Of a stretch of 64,000 bases of DNA, positions 25,764 to 37,239 are shown in pieces; position 1 is the first letter of the stretch, and every line of letters begins with the position of its first letter. Made by a program: the position numbers and the translations under genes. The notes beneath the pieces are model-generated. The model was not told where the DNA came from and ran no database searches. It worked only from the letters and a program-made list of their open reading frames with translations. This DNA is from Membranipora membranacea (taxonomy: Eukaryota > Bryozoa > Gymnolaemata > Cheilostomatida > Membraniporidae), in NCBI GenBank assembly GCA_914767715.1, contig OU612074.1, positions 10,698,062 to 10,762,061 of the forward strand, in the 5' to 3' direction.

Positions 25764-26745
25764 CAAGGATTTCACCATTGAAGTGTATTATTTGTCGATC
25801 TACCCTAATTCAATCATCCTTCAATCTTGATTCATTGAGGCGTTTATCTTTATATCTATTTCTATATGTCATTGGCAAACCTAGGGTTTATTTGTTAAGC
25901 TCTCATGACAGGAACATTATAAGGTCACCACACATTGTGTTCTGTTGGAAACATAATGTTATTGAAGTATTTCCATCGCTATTTCAGATGTCTCATTCCC
26001 AAAAAGATTCCTCATGACATTTTGTTCCCAATTACTGTTTTGGTGAACGAGCAGTTTTCTTCTACTTGGCATTCGGATAGTGAGTATGCTTGCCTGCATT
26101 AAGACAAGGCTAGCTGATCCTAGCTGATCAATATGTGAAAAGAAATAAATTTTTGTGAACAAACTTTGATACAGACTTTGGTTCATGGGAAGGAGATATC
26201 TAAAATTCACAACCTGAATACATCAGGCCCAAACGTGTACTATATATACTGAAGTGGTATTTGCATACATTTTAGAAAACTTCTTCTTTTTGTGGGCTTC
26301 ACAAACGCAGCATGACATTACTAACTGATAATGCAAGTTGGGTAACTCGGAACATTACTCCAAATATATTTTCACCCTCGAATGAAACAAATTGGTTATG
26401 CAAATCAGCATCACTGCAAATAAATGTTAAATGATTATTACACTATAGGCCAGAAAAATATTGAAACTATGCCTAAACAATAAATAATAAGGTTTTGGCC
26501 AACGCTAGATGTCTAGCTATCATGTGACGCACACAAAATTTGAGCGACTGCATTCTATGACACTGTATGATCTGAACTTGTGATGAAACGAAATAATCAA
26601 CATGTTGTTTGTCATCATACCATAACATAACAATCGGAGCCTGTCCAAATTGTGACCATTATTTTTGATGGACATTGATATAAATGTGTTGTCATTGCCC
26701 AGCTTGTATCAAACCACAACAATCGAATCGCATTCGCAGGACTTT

Positions 26746-29098
26746 ATCCATTTGCAAAGCCCAATATGGTTCTATGGTTCTTTCCACTATGCCTCTCTAC
26801 ACATGTTAAGGAACTGGAGAAAAATCACCCTGATTCTTGTATTATGGTAATGGGCGATTTCAACCAGCTTCCTTTCAGACTTGATGGATACTACCAGGTA
26901 GTTAAAACACTGACAAGAAACAATAGAATCCTAGACAAATGTTACATCAGACTCAAAGACGCCTTCAGCCATTGCCACCAACTTGCAAACCTCGGAGGAT
27001 CTGACCATTACATAACTCATCTCATCCCAACCTACATAACTCCCTCCAAAAATAAACCTACCAGAGTAACCCGTCGAATGTTTACAAACAAAAACTGTGA
27101 CAACTTGAAAGCAGCTTTGGATATTACACTCTTGGATAATTTACTTTCTGATGAGGATGATATCCACACCCAGACTGAAGTTATCTCAGACTATATCAAT
27201 TTCTGTACAGACACCTGCATACCCACTAAAAGTTTCAGGATGTGTACCAACCAAAAACCGTGGATAAACAAGCATATATCAGAGATGTTGTAACAAAAAC
27301 AAACTGCTCATGAAACTGGCAATCGTAAACTGTATAACAAACTTAGTCGTGATATAACCAAGGCTATAATTATCGCTAAGAAAAGCTACTCTACCAAAAT
27401 TCAACGACAACTGGTCAAACAACCTGAAAAAGCATGGACAGATATCAAGAAAATTAGTGGGCTACCTACTAGCACCAACACAACTCCTAAGCAGAACCTA
27501 TTTGCCCCAGATGACCTGAATACCTTCTTCACCAGATATGAGAAACCTATACCCATCCCGCCTGTGATAAACAATTCTAACACTACAGCACCACCACTAG
27601 AAATAAAAGAAGATATAGTCCTCAAACAGCTCAGTGGACTTAACCCTAGGAAAGGCCCCGGGCCAGACGGCCTCATTCCGAAAGTTTCAAAGCTATGCTC
27701 CAACCAGCTGGCGCCTATCATCACTAGACTGTCCAACTCCTCTATCAACTCTAAAACTACACCTGCTTCATGGAAATCGGCTATAATAAAACCTCTACCA
27801 AAGGTCAAAGACCCTGCTCAACTTAAACAATATCGACCAATAGCGCTAACTAGCTGTCTCTGCAAGATGATCGAGCGGCTTGTAAAACATTATATTATGG
27901 CTCATACTCCTATGGATAGATACCAGTTCGCATATCAAGCTAATCGGTCTACACAAGATGCCCTGCTCTGTCTAACTTCGACCGTCACCAGCTTTATTGA
28001 CCAGAAGGCTTCATACTATGCTAGATGTCTCTTCTTAGACTTTTCATCGGCCTTTAACACTATACATGGTCCTGATCTTATCTCGCAGCTTACTCATCTT
28101 GACTCCAATGTCACTGAGTGGATCTACAGCTTCTTATCTAAGAGAGTGCAAAGAACTGTTGTTGATGGTAAAACTTCAAATGCTATTATAATGAACACTG
28201 GCACCCCTCAGGGCTGCTGTCTGTCTCCCCTTTTGTTCTCCATATATACAAACCGGATTACCTCAAACCTGAGTAATGTTACAATAATTAAGTACGCAGA
28301 TGACACTTGCATCATAGGCTGCATAGCTAATCAATCAGATCTCAACTCCTATTTTGATGAAATCCATAGAATTGCTAAACAATGTGCTGATTTAAATCTT
28401 TTATTAAACCCTACTAAGACCCAGGAAATGATGCTATCCACCCAATATGTTAAACCTTCTACCCCTACACTTGTTTTAAATGATACTGCTATTGCTTTTA
28501 GTGATCAAGTTAAATATCTTGGTGTATTAGTTGACGATAAGCTGCGTTTTTATGATCATGTGCATGGTATAGTTTCAACGGCCTCTCAAAGGATGTATGT
28601 AGTCAGGAATTTTGTATTTTTAAGCTTTAAATCACTATCAAATATGCTTTTTAAAAGTTTTATTGTATCACGAATATCCTATTGCTTACCCATTATTATT
28701 AAAAGCTTGTATGCTGCTGACAAGCAACGCCTGTGTAAAATTTTCAAGGACGCTATTAAGTTAGGCATTGAACATCCCGATATTTATACCATGATGGACA
28801 ATCAGACACGAACACTGGCCTTACGCTATATTCACGATGAGGATCATTTCATCAATGATTTGTTGAGTAAATGTCCATCTGGCAGATACCGTACAATAAA
28901 ACATAGAAGCTCACTGGGAAGAGACTGTTTTCTGCGTCATATCACTCTTATTTTAAGCGAAATACTTTTTTAGACAGAGATTTGATTTTTTATTTCAAGT
29001 GTCTTCGCTTTTTCTTGCTGATTCAAAGTGCCAGCAATAACACTGTATTTCGCGACCCATTTTTTCTTTTAATAATAATAATAATAATTTCTTTTGCA
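26746..29098 (+). mobile_element. Rex1-like LINE, 5'-truncated, nested insertion
   Basis: Two ORFs in one frame (26766-27293 and 27564-28973) are separated by a single in-frame TAA at 27291-27293, with coding sequence continuing between them. The first holds the end of an AP endonuclease domain (VMGDFNQLP, GGSDHYI). The second is a reverse transcriptase with PIALTS, LDFSSAFNTI, GTPQGCCLSPLLFSIYTN and KYADDT. It ends in a TAA-repeat tail at about 29071-29090. The flanks before and after join into one continuous copy of the 42.36-44.56 kb sequence, which shows the insertion boundaries. Rex1 versus another CR1-group clade is an estimate. Confidence 0.8.
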
Positions 29099-31200
29099 CG
29101 TCTGACGGTTATTTTAGTTTTCATACAAACAAAATTTCCATCCCAAATTATTTTCATTCGACACTGAATCGTACCGCATTAATTAGATTGTCTCATTTAT
29201 TGGGTTTCCAGGGATCTTTCTATATCAATTTACCATTAACTGCGAGTATGACTTGCCCTTGTCTCACTGTATGACGTACACCATGTCCTTATGTCTATGT
29301 CATAGGGCTATCTATCTGATATATGATGCAATAAAACAAAGATTCTGCAATGTAAAGCAACCGCTTGGTGGACACTGTATAGCAACAGCCGTCATCAGTG
29401 ACATATTGAGTGATTGGAATGGAATTAAATTATATCACTCAATCTGCAGCAGAAGAAAACACTGTGAAAGTAAATTACACATCATATTTTGAGCTTTGGG
29501 GCTGTGTTATTGTTCAATATGCAACACAATTTAATTCAAGCGCTGAAAGATCTATGACATACAGCTGACAGGGCTGCCAACTAGTGGCAAAAGAGTAGAT
29601 TGCATCGGGATACAGATGGCTTGGCGGTCATAAGGGCTGCATGCCTGTTTTTTGCAGATAGGGGCCGGAGGAGTATGAGCCTCCTCCAGCTGGGGAAGTG
29701 TTCTGGCTAGCCTCTCCCTGATAGTTTTATGCATTGGCACCAAAAAGTTGAGGGCTTTGGGGTATACCTTAGGCCGTAGACAAATGAACTCATGCCACAG
29801 TGATTTTTAATCTAGAACCAAATCGAAACAAAACAACAACATGGTTATCATAGCTTGTAAGCTTGATAATAAGTAGGTACTGAATGATGATGAAGATTAT
29901 TAAAAATAGTAGGCATGAGTTCAAATACTAGGGTGTAAGAAGAGGGTTAAAGCTGTCCAAAATTGATATTTGACCTCAGACTGAATAACCTATGGTTTCC
30001 GATGTCACAGCTGAGAATAGTGGCGCTTGAATCCTGCCAACTTGCAGCTAAACATGCAGGTAATTGAGTTGCCTGCAATGCTTTAAGAGATGCAAAAAAA
30101 TTAGAAAGTAATTCTGGAAAAGAGTAGATCCTGGCAACCCATAGACTGCCTCTATGGGATTATTTGAACACGGCCAATCAATGCAACATATTTTCAGAAA
30201 GGGATTCACCCTGTTGAATACCTAAATCCTAAATCATCATAGTCAAACTTCGTGTTGAAATTTTTATTTCATTGCACTGCAGTATTAAGACTTCACATTC
30301 AAGTGAACCAACTTTTTTTGTAAATTGTAATTTGTCTTTCATATAATGGTATAACATAAGAAATTATACGTAATTGAAACGTTTAAAACAGTTAAATTTG
30401 TTTCGGCTTCCAAATTATTTGGTATAGTGCTAGATCATATGAGACAGCATTGTATCGAACACATTTTGGAGTTGTCAATTTCATATCTCTGTCCATTTAA
30501 AACGAATGAATATGATGCTGTATGACATTTCTTTTTGCTAAATTTTACTCACTGCTCATGACCCATCATCAGTCTCGTAACATGAGAATCTATCAAAAGA
30601 AAATTGCTGTATCAGAATGGTATACTTGTCGAATTTGATGACTCTTTCTAAATCTTCAAATAAGCATCAAACTACAATTCAGAGTTGTACACTGATAACC
30701 AAACTGAAGTTGGCGTTGCACAAACAAAACTTTGACATGGCACCTAGATTTGATTGCCAACGTTTACATTAGTGTTTTGGGTATTTGAGCTATTATTATG
30801 TCGTTATAAATGCTGCTTTTTGTCGACAGCATACGAATTCCCACTGGAGCATTAAACTAAATGACCGCCTAGGCTCGTTTTCATTGGTTGGCCATTTGGT
30901 TGAGTGTTTTATGTTCGCATATAAAATGCCTCTACCAGACAATAACATATTGCCAGCACATTCTAATTTTGTCGATGCAGGTGAAGTCTTAACATATTGG
31001 AGTCACACAGGAATGACCACGGGAGTATTCAATGAGGATGGATATTCTTGTTACATATGCTGTATGTATTGTCAATTTATTTAGCAAAGTATTGCAGACA
31101 AGAACAGTTACCAAACATCACAATATCTTATATATCAGGTCATTCTCTTGTCCTATCAGTTTGAACAACTTAAAACATCATATCTGTTTTTCGACGTTCA
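29098..31200. repeat. tail of duplicated spacer unit (copy R1)
   Basis: Matches 43120-44540 and, in part, 35670-37000. Shared strings include ACAAAGATTCTGCAATGTA, TATGACATACAGCTGACAGG and CATATCTGTTTT. No conserved ORF is found between the copies, so it is non-coding duplicated DNA. Confidence 0.75.
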
Positions 31201-31465
31201 ACAAGAAATAAGAACAACAACAACAATCTCTCTGCTTACTGCTGAAAAGTTTATTTTACCCTTAATATATTAGGGTTGGGTTTCTTTGCAGAAAACTTAG
31301 AATAAAGGTTTTATATAGGGTATCTGACTGTCAAACAAATTGATGGCAAATTTGCAAGGTAAAGCATGAAACTATTTTTTTGGTTACAAGAGTCATTCAC
31401 AGCAAGCTAATGGCATTTGCAAAGGTATCTTTTTGGTGATATTTTAGGTTCAAAAACGGTATTTA

Positions 31466-33583
31466 TTACTCTTCTGGGTCTGGTATGACAATGGGAGCTT
31501 TAACTAGCATTTTTGTGTTGTGACCGCCATGTACTGCTAAACTTCTTCCGAGTACGTTCAGTGGTCCTGCCAACTTAACCTGCAATAGAAATGTATTTAT
31601 TGGTAGATGTAATATTAGGGATGTCCTCACTGCCCTTAAACAAGGGTTGATCAGGGAAAACCCCTCCTAAAATAAATTCGACCTACCACTCTATTGTTTA
31701 CAATATCAAGTAATCATGTACGTCATATTTAATTGAAATTGTTGAATTTCACAAAAACAAATTAATTTATTGCATCAATTTTAATCTACTGCAGTAATAG
31801 CAAACCTTGAAACCACTGTTTACTATGAGGCACCTAGTGAAGGGTAATTATATGCAATGTCAATGTTCTTTAAAATTGGGCAAATGCATTAAATATTTTG
31901 CAACGACGTCGAATTTTAGAACATCGCAGTTCGGATCAGAAACGCAATGCTTCAAATATGTTGTAATGCTCAATGCTCTGATATTAATTTTATTACCTGG
32001 TAGTCAATGATGTCGAATTTGAGCACGTCACAGTTTGGATCAGTAACTTCAAAAGTTCCGACATCACCGACACGGCGATCCTGTGTCAGACGGAAATCGT
32101 TACGCTTTTTGCAACATGGATTGTAGAGCTTACCTGCAATCATAATGATGATCATGGAAGTATTTTGGAAAAACTGCTGACGAAACCAAAAAAGAGATTA
32201 CCAGCTATTTCAATAAAAAATTCTGATTTTCATTATATGAGTGGTTGTTGACCTACCAAAACATGCCAGTATAGTGGTTGAAATAATTTGCAGAAAAGGA
32301 AATGATATCAATATGAAGGGTAGCAAACTATAATTACAAGTTATGAAGGGTTCAAATGTGTTTAGCTCATGTAACTCATGTAACAGAAATGGAAATATCG
32401 AAAGGAAGGACAAATTATGTACTCGTTTACAAATTGATTAACTAAATAAGGAAACTTTTTAGCAGGCTTCAATATGTTGAACCTCGGTGTACAATCTTGG
32501 CATGCATGACATGACATGCATCAATTTTAAAAGAAATAAGACAGTATTGTGGCCTAGTGAGATATAACACCAACATATTAGGCTTAAAGTTTCGATTAGC
32601 ACCAGAACTGCCTTTTGATGACAAGTCGTATAAAATTTATGTACTTACTGCATCCCTTTGTTCCAGCACGGAACAAACGTAAAAAGAAGAGCTTGCTATC
32701 CTTGAGAAGTGGATTGATACCTCTAATCTCACCTAAAATTTGTAAATAGAAATTATCATATGGCATATTTTGTCACAAGGATCAATTTGGTCTTTGTCAT
32801 CTCAATGCAATGTAGAATCTATCACAGCAAAAGATGTTTCCTGGTCTGTTAAGACCCATGGAGGCTCATGAATTGTGTGGAACATGAAAGAAAATGTCAT
32901 GAAATCCTAATTTAAGCCTGCCTGTCTGGATTGTCTTATGTACTTTATAACCTACCTTGTATTCTTGTCTTTAGGTCATTGATATATGTAAATGTGATGT
33001 TTCCTTTGAGGTAGTAAGGAACTGTACTCATATCGCTTGCTGTGAAATTTCCGCATTTATCAATAATGACCACAGCCTTTAGGGGTTCATCAGCCCACTC
33101 TGTTAAAAGATGAACAATTAATTACCTTTGCTAGCAAATACCATTTAATTGAATACACATTTCTGGATAGGATGGCAATCAAGTCAATTTCCATTTTCAT
33201 TCTAGTTGAGGGGAGGGGTTTGAGATATGATATGAGTATAAGTATGAACTCACTCTCACAATTTCCAGCTGGTTGTAGCTCGAAAGGATTCATTCCATAT
33301 TTTCCTGCTGAAACATGGGAAAACAAATAACAATAAATATCTTTGAAATATCTATATCATTAATTTTGGACACTTGCAACATAGATGCAAAAGATTCTCA
33401 AAGTGAAAAGGAAGCATAAAGCTCAGCTCAGCTGTCCTGATTCCTTGGTCCATGCATAAAAAATTGACAGATTTGAATTTAATAATACGTAATACACAAA
33501 AACATGGTGAGAGTTTGCCCAACAGACTTACCGTTTGCCGATGATATCACGGTCAGTACCGTCACAGCCAATAGAAATTTCAT
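31466..33583 (-). CDS. secreted Cu/Zn-SOD-like protein, copy 3
   Basis: Six minus-strand exons: 33583-33532, 33307-33254, 33099-32956, 32732-32649, 32133-31997 and 31579-31466. They have the same lengths and phases as copy 2, giving about 194 residues with signal peptide MKFLLAVTVLTVISSANA. Most of the mature sequence is identical to copy 2. Differences cluster in exon 3 (DKCGNFTASDMSTV against EKCGNLTAMDQSTI). One telling difference is LGRSLAVHGGHN, where the residue matching SOD His120 is His and not Arg. The copper-binding loop is still LFFLRLF, so catalysis remains unlikely. Promoter TATA at 34147-34140. It is a recent tandem duplicate of the gene at 22767-25092, and an exon 5 fragment sits in its last intron. 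Confidence 0.88.
31901..31943 (-). pseudogene. exon 5 fragment of a SOD-like paralogue inside intron 5
   Basis: The sequence CAACGACGTCGAATTTTAGA and the next 23 bases match the adjacent exon 5 (32005-32047) with several substitutions. It is flanked by intron sequence that is continuous in copy 2 (GCTTCAAATATTTTGTAATG). It is a partial exon duplication or an insertion from a diverged paralogue. Confidence 0.7.
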
Positions 33584-34139
33584 GGTTATGCTTTAATACA
33601 AGTATGTATATGTATATTCTACAATATAATAGTGGAAAATTCAATCCTATGGTGCTAAAATCAAAAGTAGCAAACAGTATTGTGAAGTAAGAGAAATTTT
33701 GAGGTTGAGAATAAGAAATCAAAAAAAAGACTACGAATACTAAACATGCGTCTGGATGTATGATAGTACACTTCCATAAGACTCTTGATGGAAACCTGCA
33801 AAATCGGACAAAATCCCAAAACTTTTTCTGAGATTCTAAAATTTTAACAAGTTAGCAGATGTGTGTCTTCAGATGCCACACTTCGCCATACCATATTTAT
33901 GTTCTACCACACCATGTTCTGAAAATTGAATTGAATTTCCGATATATATTCAAATTTACAGGCCCTTAACTGTAGTGTCCTCAGAAGTATTGGTTATCTG
34001 ATCCTCTTCTGCTGAAACTTATTCAGAAGGTTTTGTTTTCATGAATTCTGTTCACGTTAAGAAGAAGTAAAACTATGACCAACCTGGGTAGAAATCTGTG
34101 TCTTGAAATATAACTGACCCTCTTTCATACAATGCATGT

Positions 34140-34147
34140 CTTTTATA
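34140..34147 (-). promoter_or_regulatory. TATA box of SOD-like copy 3
   Basis: TATAAAAG on the minus strand in the same context as copy 2 (followed by GACATGCATTG), so the promoter was duplicated with the gene. Confidence 0.55.
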
Positions 34148-34484
34148 CCAGGATTTCACCATTAAAGAGTATTATTTATCAATCTACCATAATTCAATCA
34201 TTGATCAATATTTGATTCATGGAGGCGTTTGTCAATATATCTATTTCCCTGTGTCATTTGCAAAAGGGGGGTTTATTTGTTGAGCTCTTTTAGACAGGAC
34301 ACATTATAAGGTCACCACACATTGTGTTCTGTTGAAAACATAATGTTATTGAAGTATTTTCATCACTATTTCAGATGTCTCATTCCCAAAAAAGTTTTTA
34401 ATAACATTGTGTTCCCAATTCATTTATGGTTTTATTCTCATTGGCATTCCAGTACTGAGTAGCTAATCCAGCATTGAAAAGAAC

Positions 34485-35669
34485 TGCCAAAGTTACTCGC
34501 TAAGATGGGGATCCAGAGCCATATGTATGCCGATGACACTCAGTTCTGGGTGAGTTTTGGAGAAAATGAAGATTTAAACAATGAGAAGACTGCCAGGTGG
34601 CGGGTTAAGCAAGCTTTCTCTGTTATAAATTCATTCATGAAGCAAAGTGATCTTAAGTTAAATCCTGCAAAGACTCAATTCATCCCATTTTCTCGTAAAT
34701 CAAGTTTCTCATCATTTGCACCACTTCAGCTCGACGATCACACCTCTATATCTCCATCTCCTGAAGTCAGAAATCTTGGCCTCATCATGGACTCAAAGCT
34801 TGACTTCCAAAGTCATGTGACAGCATTACGCAAAACTTGCTTCTTTCAACTCAAACGGCTAAGGGCAATCAGGAATTATATTTCTAAATCTCAGTTTGCC
34901 ACCCTCATTCACGCTTTCATCACCAGCAGGCTAGATTTCTGCAATTCGATCTTTTATGCTTTACCTAAAACTGTCAATTCCCGATTACAAACAATACAGA
35001 ATTCCTGTGCGAAATTCTTGACTGGGGGCAATAGCTACACCTCAGCCACTGAAGCCAGATTTACACTCCACTGGCTCCCTATCACATCACGATCAATGTT
35101 CAAGCTAGGTGTCATGGCTCATAAATTTGTGCACCATCCAACAACAATCCCAACATATCTCTCAGGTCCTTTTCAACATCTAAGCATATTCGCAACACTC
35201 GCAACAACTCATCGAACATACTCGTTTCTACTTTCTCAAGCAAACTCTCAACCGTCGGCGATCGCTCCCTCCTCATCACTCTGCCCAAAGTCAGGAATTC
35301 CCTCCAACCTGATCTCCGAGACATCTCTTCAACTTCCCTCATCAAATCCAAACTAAAAACCTTCATATTTAAATCTACTTATAATGTTTAATTTTAGCCT
35401 GACTGGTTGCCTGTTTTTTGCCTGGCAGGTGGCCATATTTAACTAAATATAATGTGTACATACATGTATTTTATTAGAAGTTACTATAAGTTTATCTTTC
35501 CGTTAACTCATTGTCAGATTTTATGTACACTTTTATTTTATTTTTTATTATTCTACACCGAATATTTTATCGCACATTTTATCATGTACAACGCTTAGAA
35601 ATCATTGTTTTATTGTACAAACAATTTTATTAAGCGTTTCATAAATAAACTGTATTATTATTATTATTA
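34485..35669 (+). mobile_element. L2/CR1-like LINE, 5'-truncated
   Basis: The ORF 34505-35356 starts at the reverse transcriptase active site (SHMYADDTQFWVSF). It continues with LKLNPAKTQFIPFSRK, VRNLGLIMDSKLDFQSHV, SRLDFCNSIFYALPK and LHWLPITSRSMFK, the usual order in L2/CR1 ORF2. The end is frame-shifted relative to the expected tail. The element finishes in an ATT-repeat at 35656-35669. The insertion sits within the duplicated unit of SOD-like copy 3. Confidence 0.8.
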
Positions 35670-37000
35670 TCTATCTGATATTTGATGCAACAAAACAAAG
35701 ATTCTGCAATGTATGCCAACTGCTTGGTGGACACTGAATAGCATCAGCCATCATCCGTGACATATTATATTGTATTATACCACTCAATCTGAATATAATT
35801 GAGGATTCGCTGTTACACAGCTGTGGGTTATCTTAGTTTTCACACAATCAAAACTTCCATCCCAAATTATTTTCATTTGACACTGAATCTTGCCGCATCA
35901 GTTTGATTGTCTCAATTATTTGGTTTCCAGAGGGATCTTTCTTTATCAATATATCATTAACTGCAAGTATGACTTGTCCTTGTGACACTGTATGACGTAC
36001 ACAATGTCCTTGTGCCTCAATCATGGGGCTATCTATCTGATGTTTGATGCAATAAAACAAAGATTCTGCAATGTATACCAACTGCTTGGTGGACACTGAA
36101 TAGCAACAGTCATCATCAGTGACATATTGAGTGATTGGAATGAATTAAATTATACCTCGCAATCTGCGACCGAAGAACACACTGTTAACGTAAATTACAC
36201 ATAAGATTTTGAGCTTTTGGGCTTGTAATTGCTCAATGTGGAGAAGAATTTTTTCCCAGCACTGTAGGGTCTATGACATACAGCTGACAGGGCTGCCAAC
36301 TAGTTTTGTGGCAAGAGATTAGATTTTGTGGGGATACAGATGGCTTGGCGGTCAGTAGGACCGCAGGCCTGTGGTGTGCAGAGAGGGGATGAGAAGAACA
36401 TGAGCCTCCTCCAGCTGAAGGAAGTGTTCTGGCTGGCCTATCTCTGACAATTCTTTGCGTCGGCTCCAAAAAGTAGGGGCTTTTTGGCTATATCTCAAGC
36501 CGTATACAAATGAACTCAATCAAAAGTGATATTTAATCTAAAACCAAATTGAAATAAGACAACAACATGGTCATAATAGCTTGTAAGCTTGATAATAAGT
36601 AGGTATTGGATGGGGATGGAGATCTTAAAAGAAGAAGGCATGAGTTCAAATTTTTGAGAGTAAAAAGAGGGTTAAAGTGGTTCATGTCCAAAATGGATAA
36701 TCAACCTTAATCGGACTGAATAAAAGATTGTGGAACAATGGTTTCTTATCTAACAATTGAGAATGCTGGCGCCGGAAACCTACCAACATGTAGCTAAACA
36801 TGCAGGTAAATAAGTAGACTACAAAGCTGAGAAAAGCATAACAAGTAGAAATTAATTTTGGAAAAAGAGTACATCCTGGTTACTCTTAGCCTGCTTCTAT
36901 TGGATTATTGATCAGGGACAGATAATGCAACATAGTTTTGTAGATTGATTCATCTTGTTGAATGCCTTAATCGTGAATCATCATAGTCACACGTAAATCT
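35670..37000. repeat. tail of duplicated spacer unit (copy R2)
   Basis: A partial copy of 29.1-30.3 kb and 42.9-43.7 kb. A segment of about 130 bp (ATCTATCTGATATTTGATGC to GACATATT) occurs twice, at about 35670-35770 and 36020-36130, so there is a small internal tandem duplication. No coding content. Confidence 0.7.
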
Positions 37001-37239
37001 CTATGATAGAACTCATTTTAAAAACACAGATAGCTCATAGCCTATGTATCCTAGAAAAAATGACTTCAGTCTTTAGAATAAATACAGAATGAATTATGGC
37101 CTATCATAGGTAAGGATGTCTGCAAGAAAAATGCCATTATCACATATAGAGATAATGAGTTTTTAGCATCCAGCATCCCCCAGTGAATCAAAAACCACAG
37201 GCACTATAACTATCATTGAAGAGTCCCCTCTGTATATCC

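Larger units (their letters stand above)
22540..26745. repeat. segmental duplication unit containing SOD-like copy 2
   Basis: Exons, introns and flanks of this segment match 31215-34480 throughout. It starts with GCTGACAAGTTTATTTAACC (versus GCTGAAAAGTTTATTTTACC) and ends upstream of the promoters (TTTCAGATGTCTCATTCCCA in both). The unit tail continues after a LINE insertion at 29.1-31.2 kb. Confidence 0.8.

Noticed and set aside
27291-27293. Programmed stop readthrough in the LINE
   Set aside because: A single TAA in a 5'-truncated insertion is more simply a mutation.
15634-33583. ML/NPC2-like or netrin-like (NTR) lipid-binding proteins
   Set aside because: The order of conserved segments fits Cu/Zn SOD better (VGDVG followed by LGRSL.VH and a KAP.VIP end).
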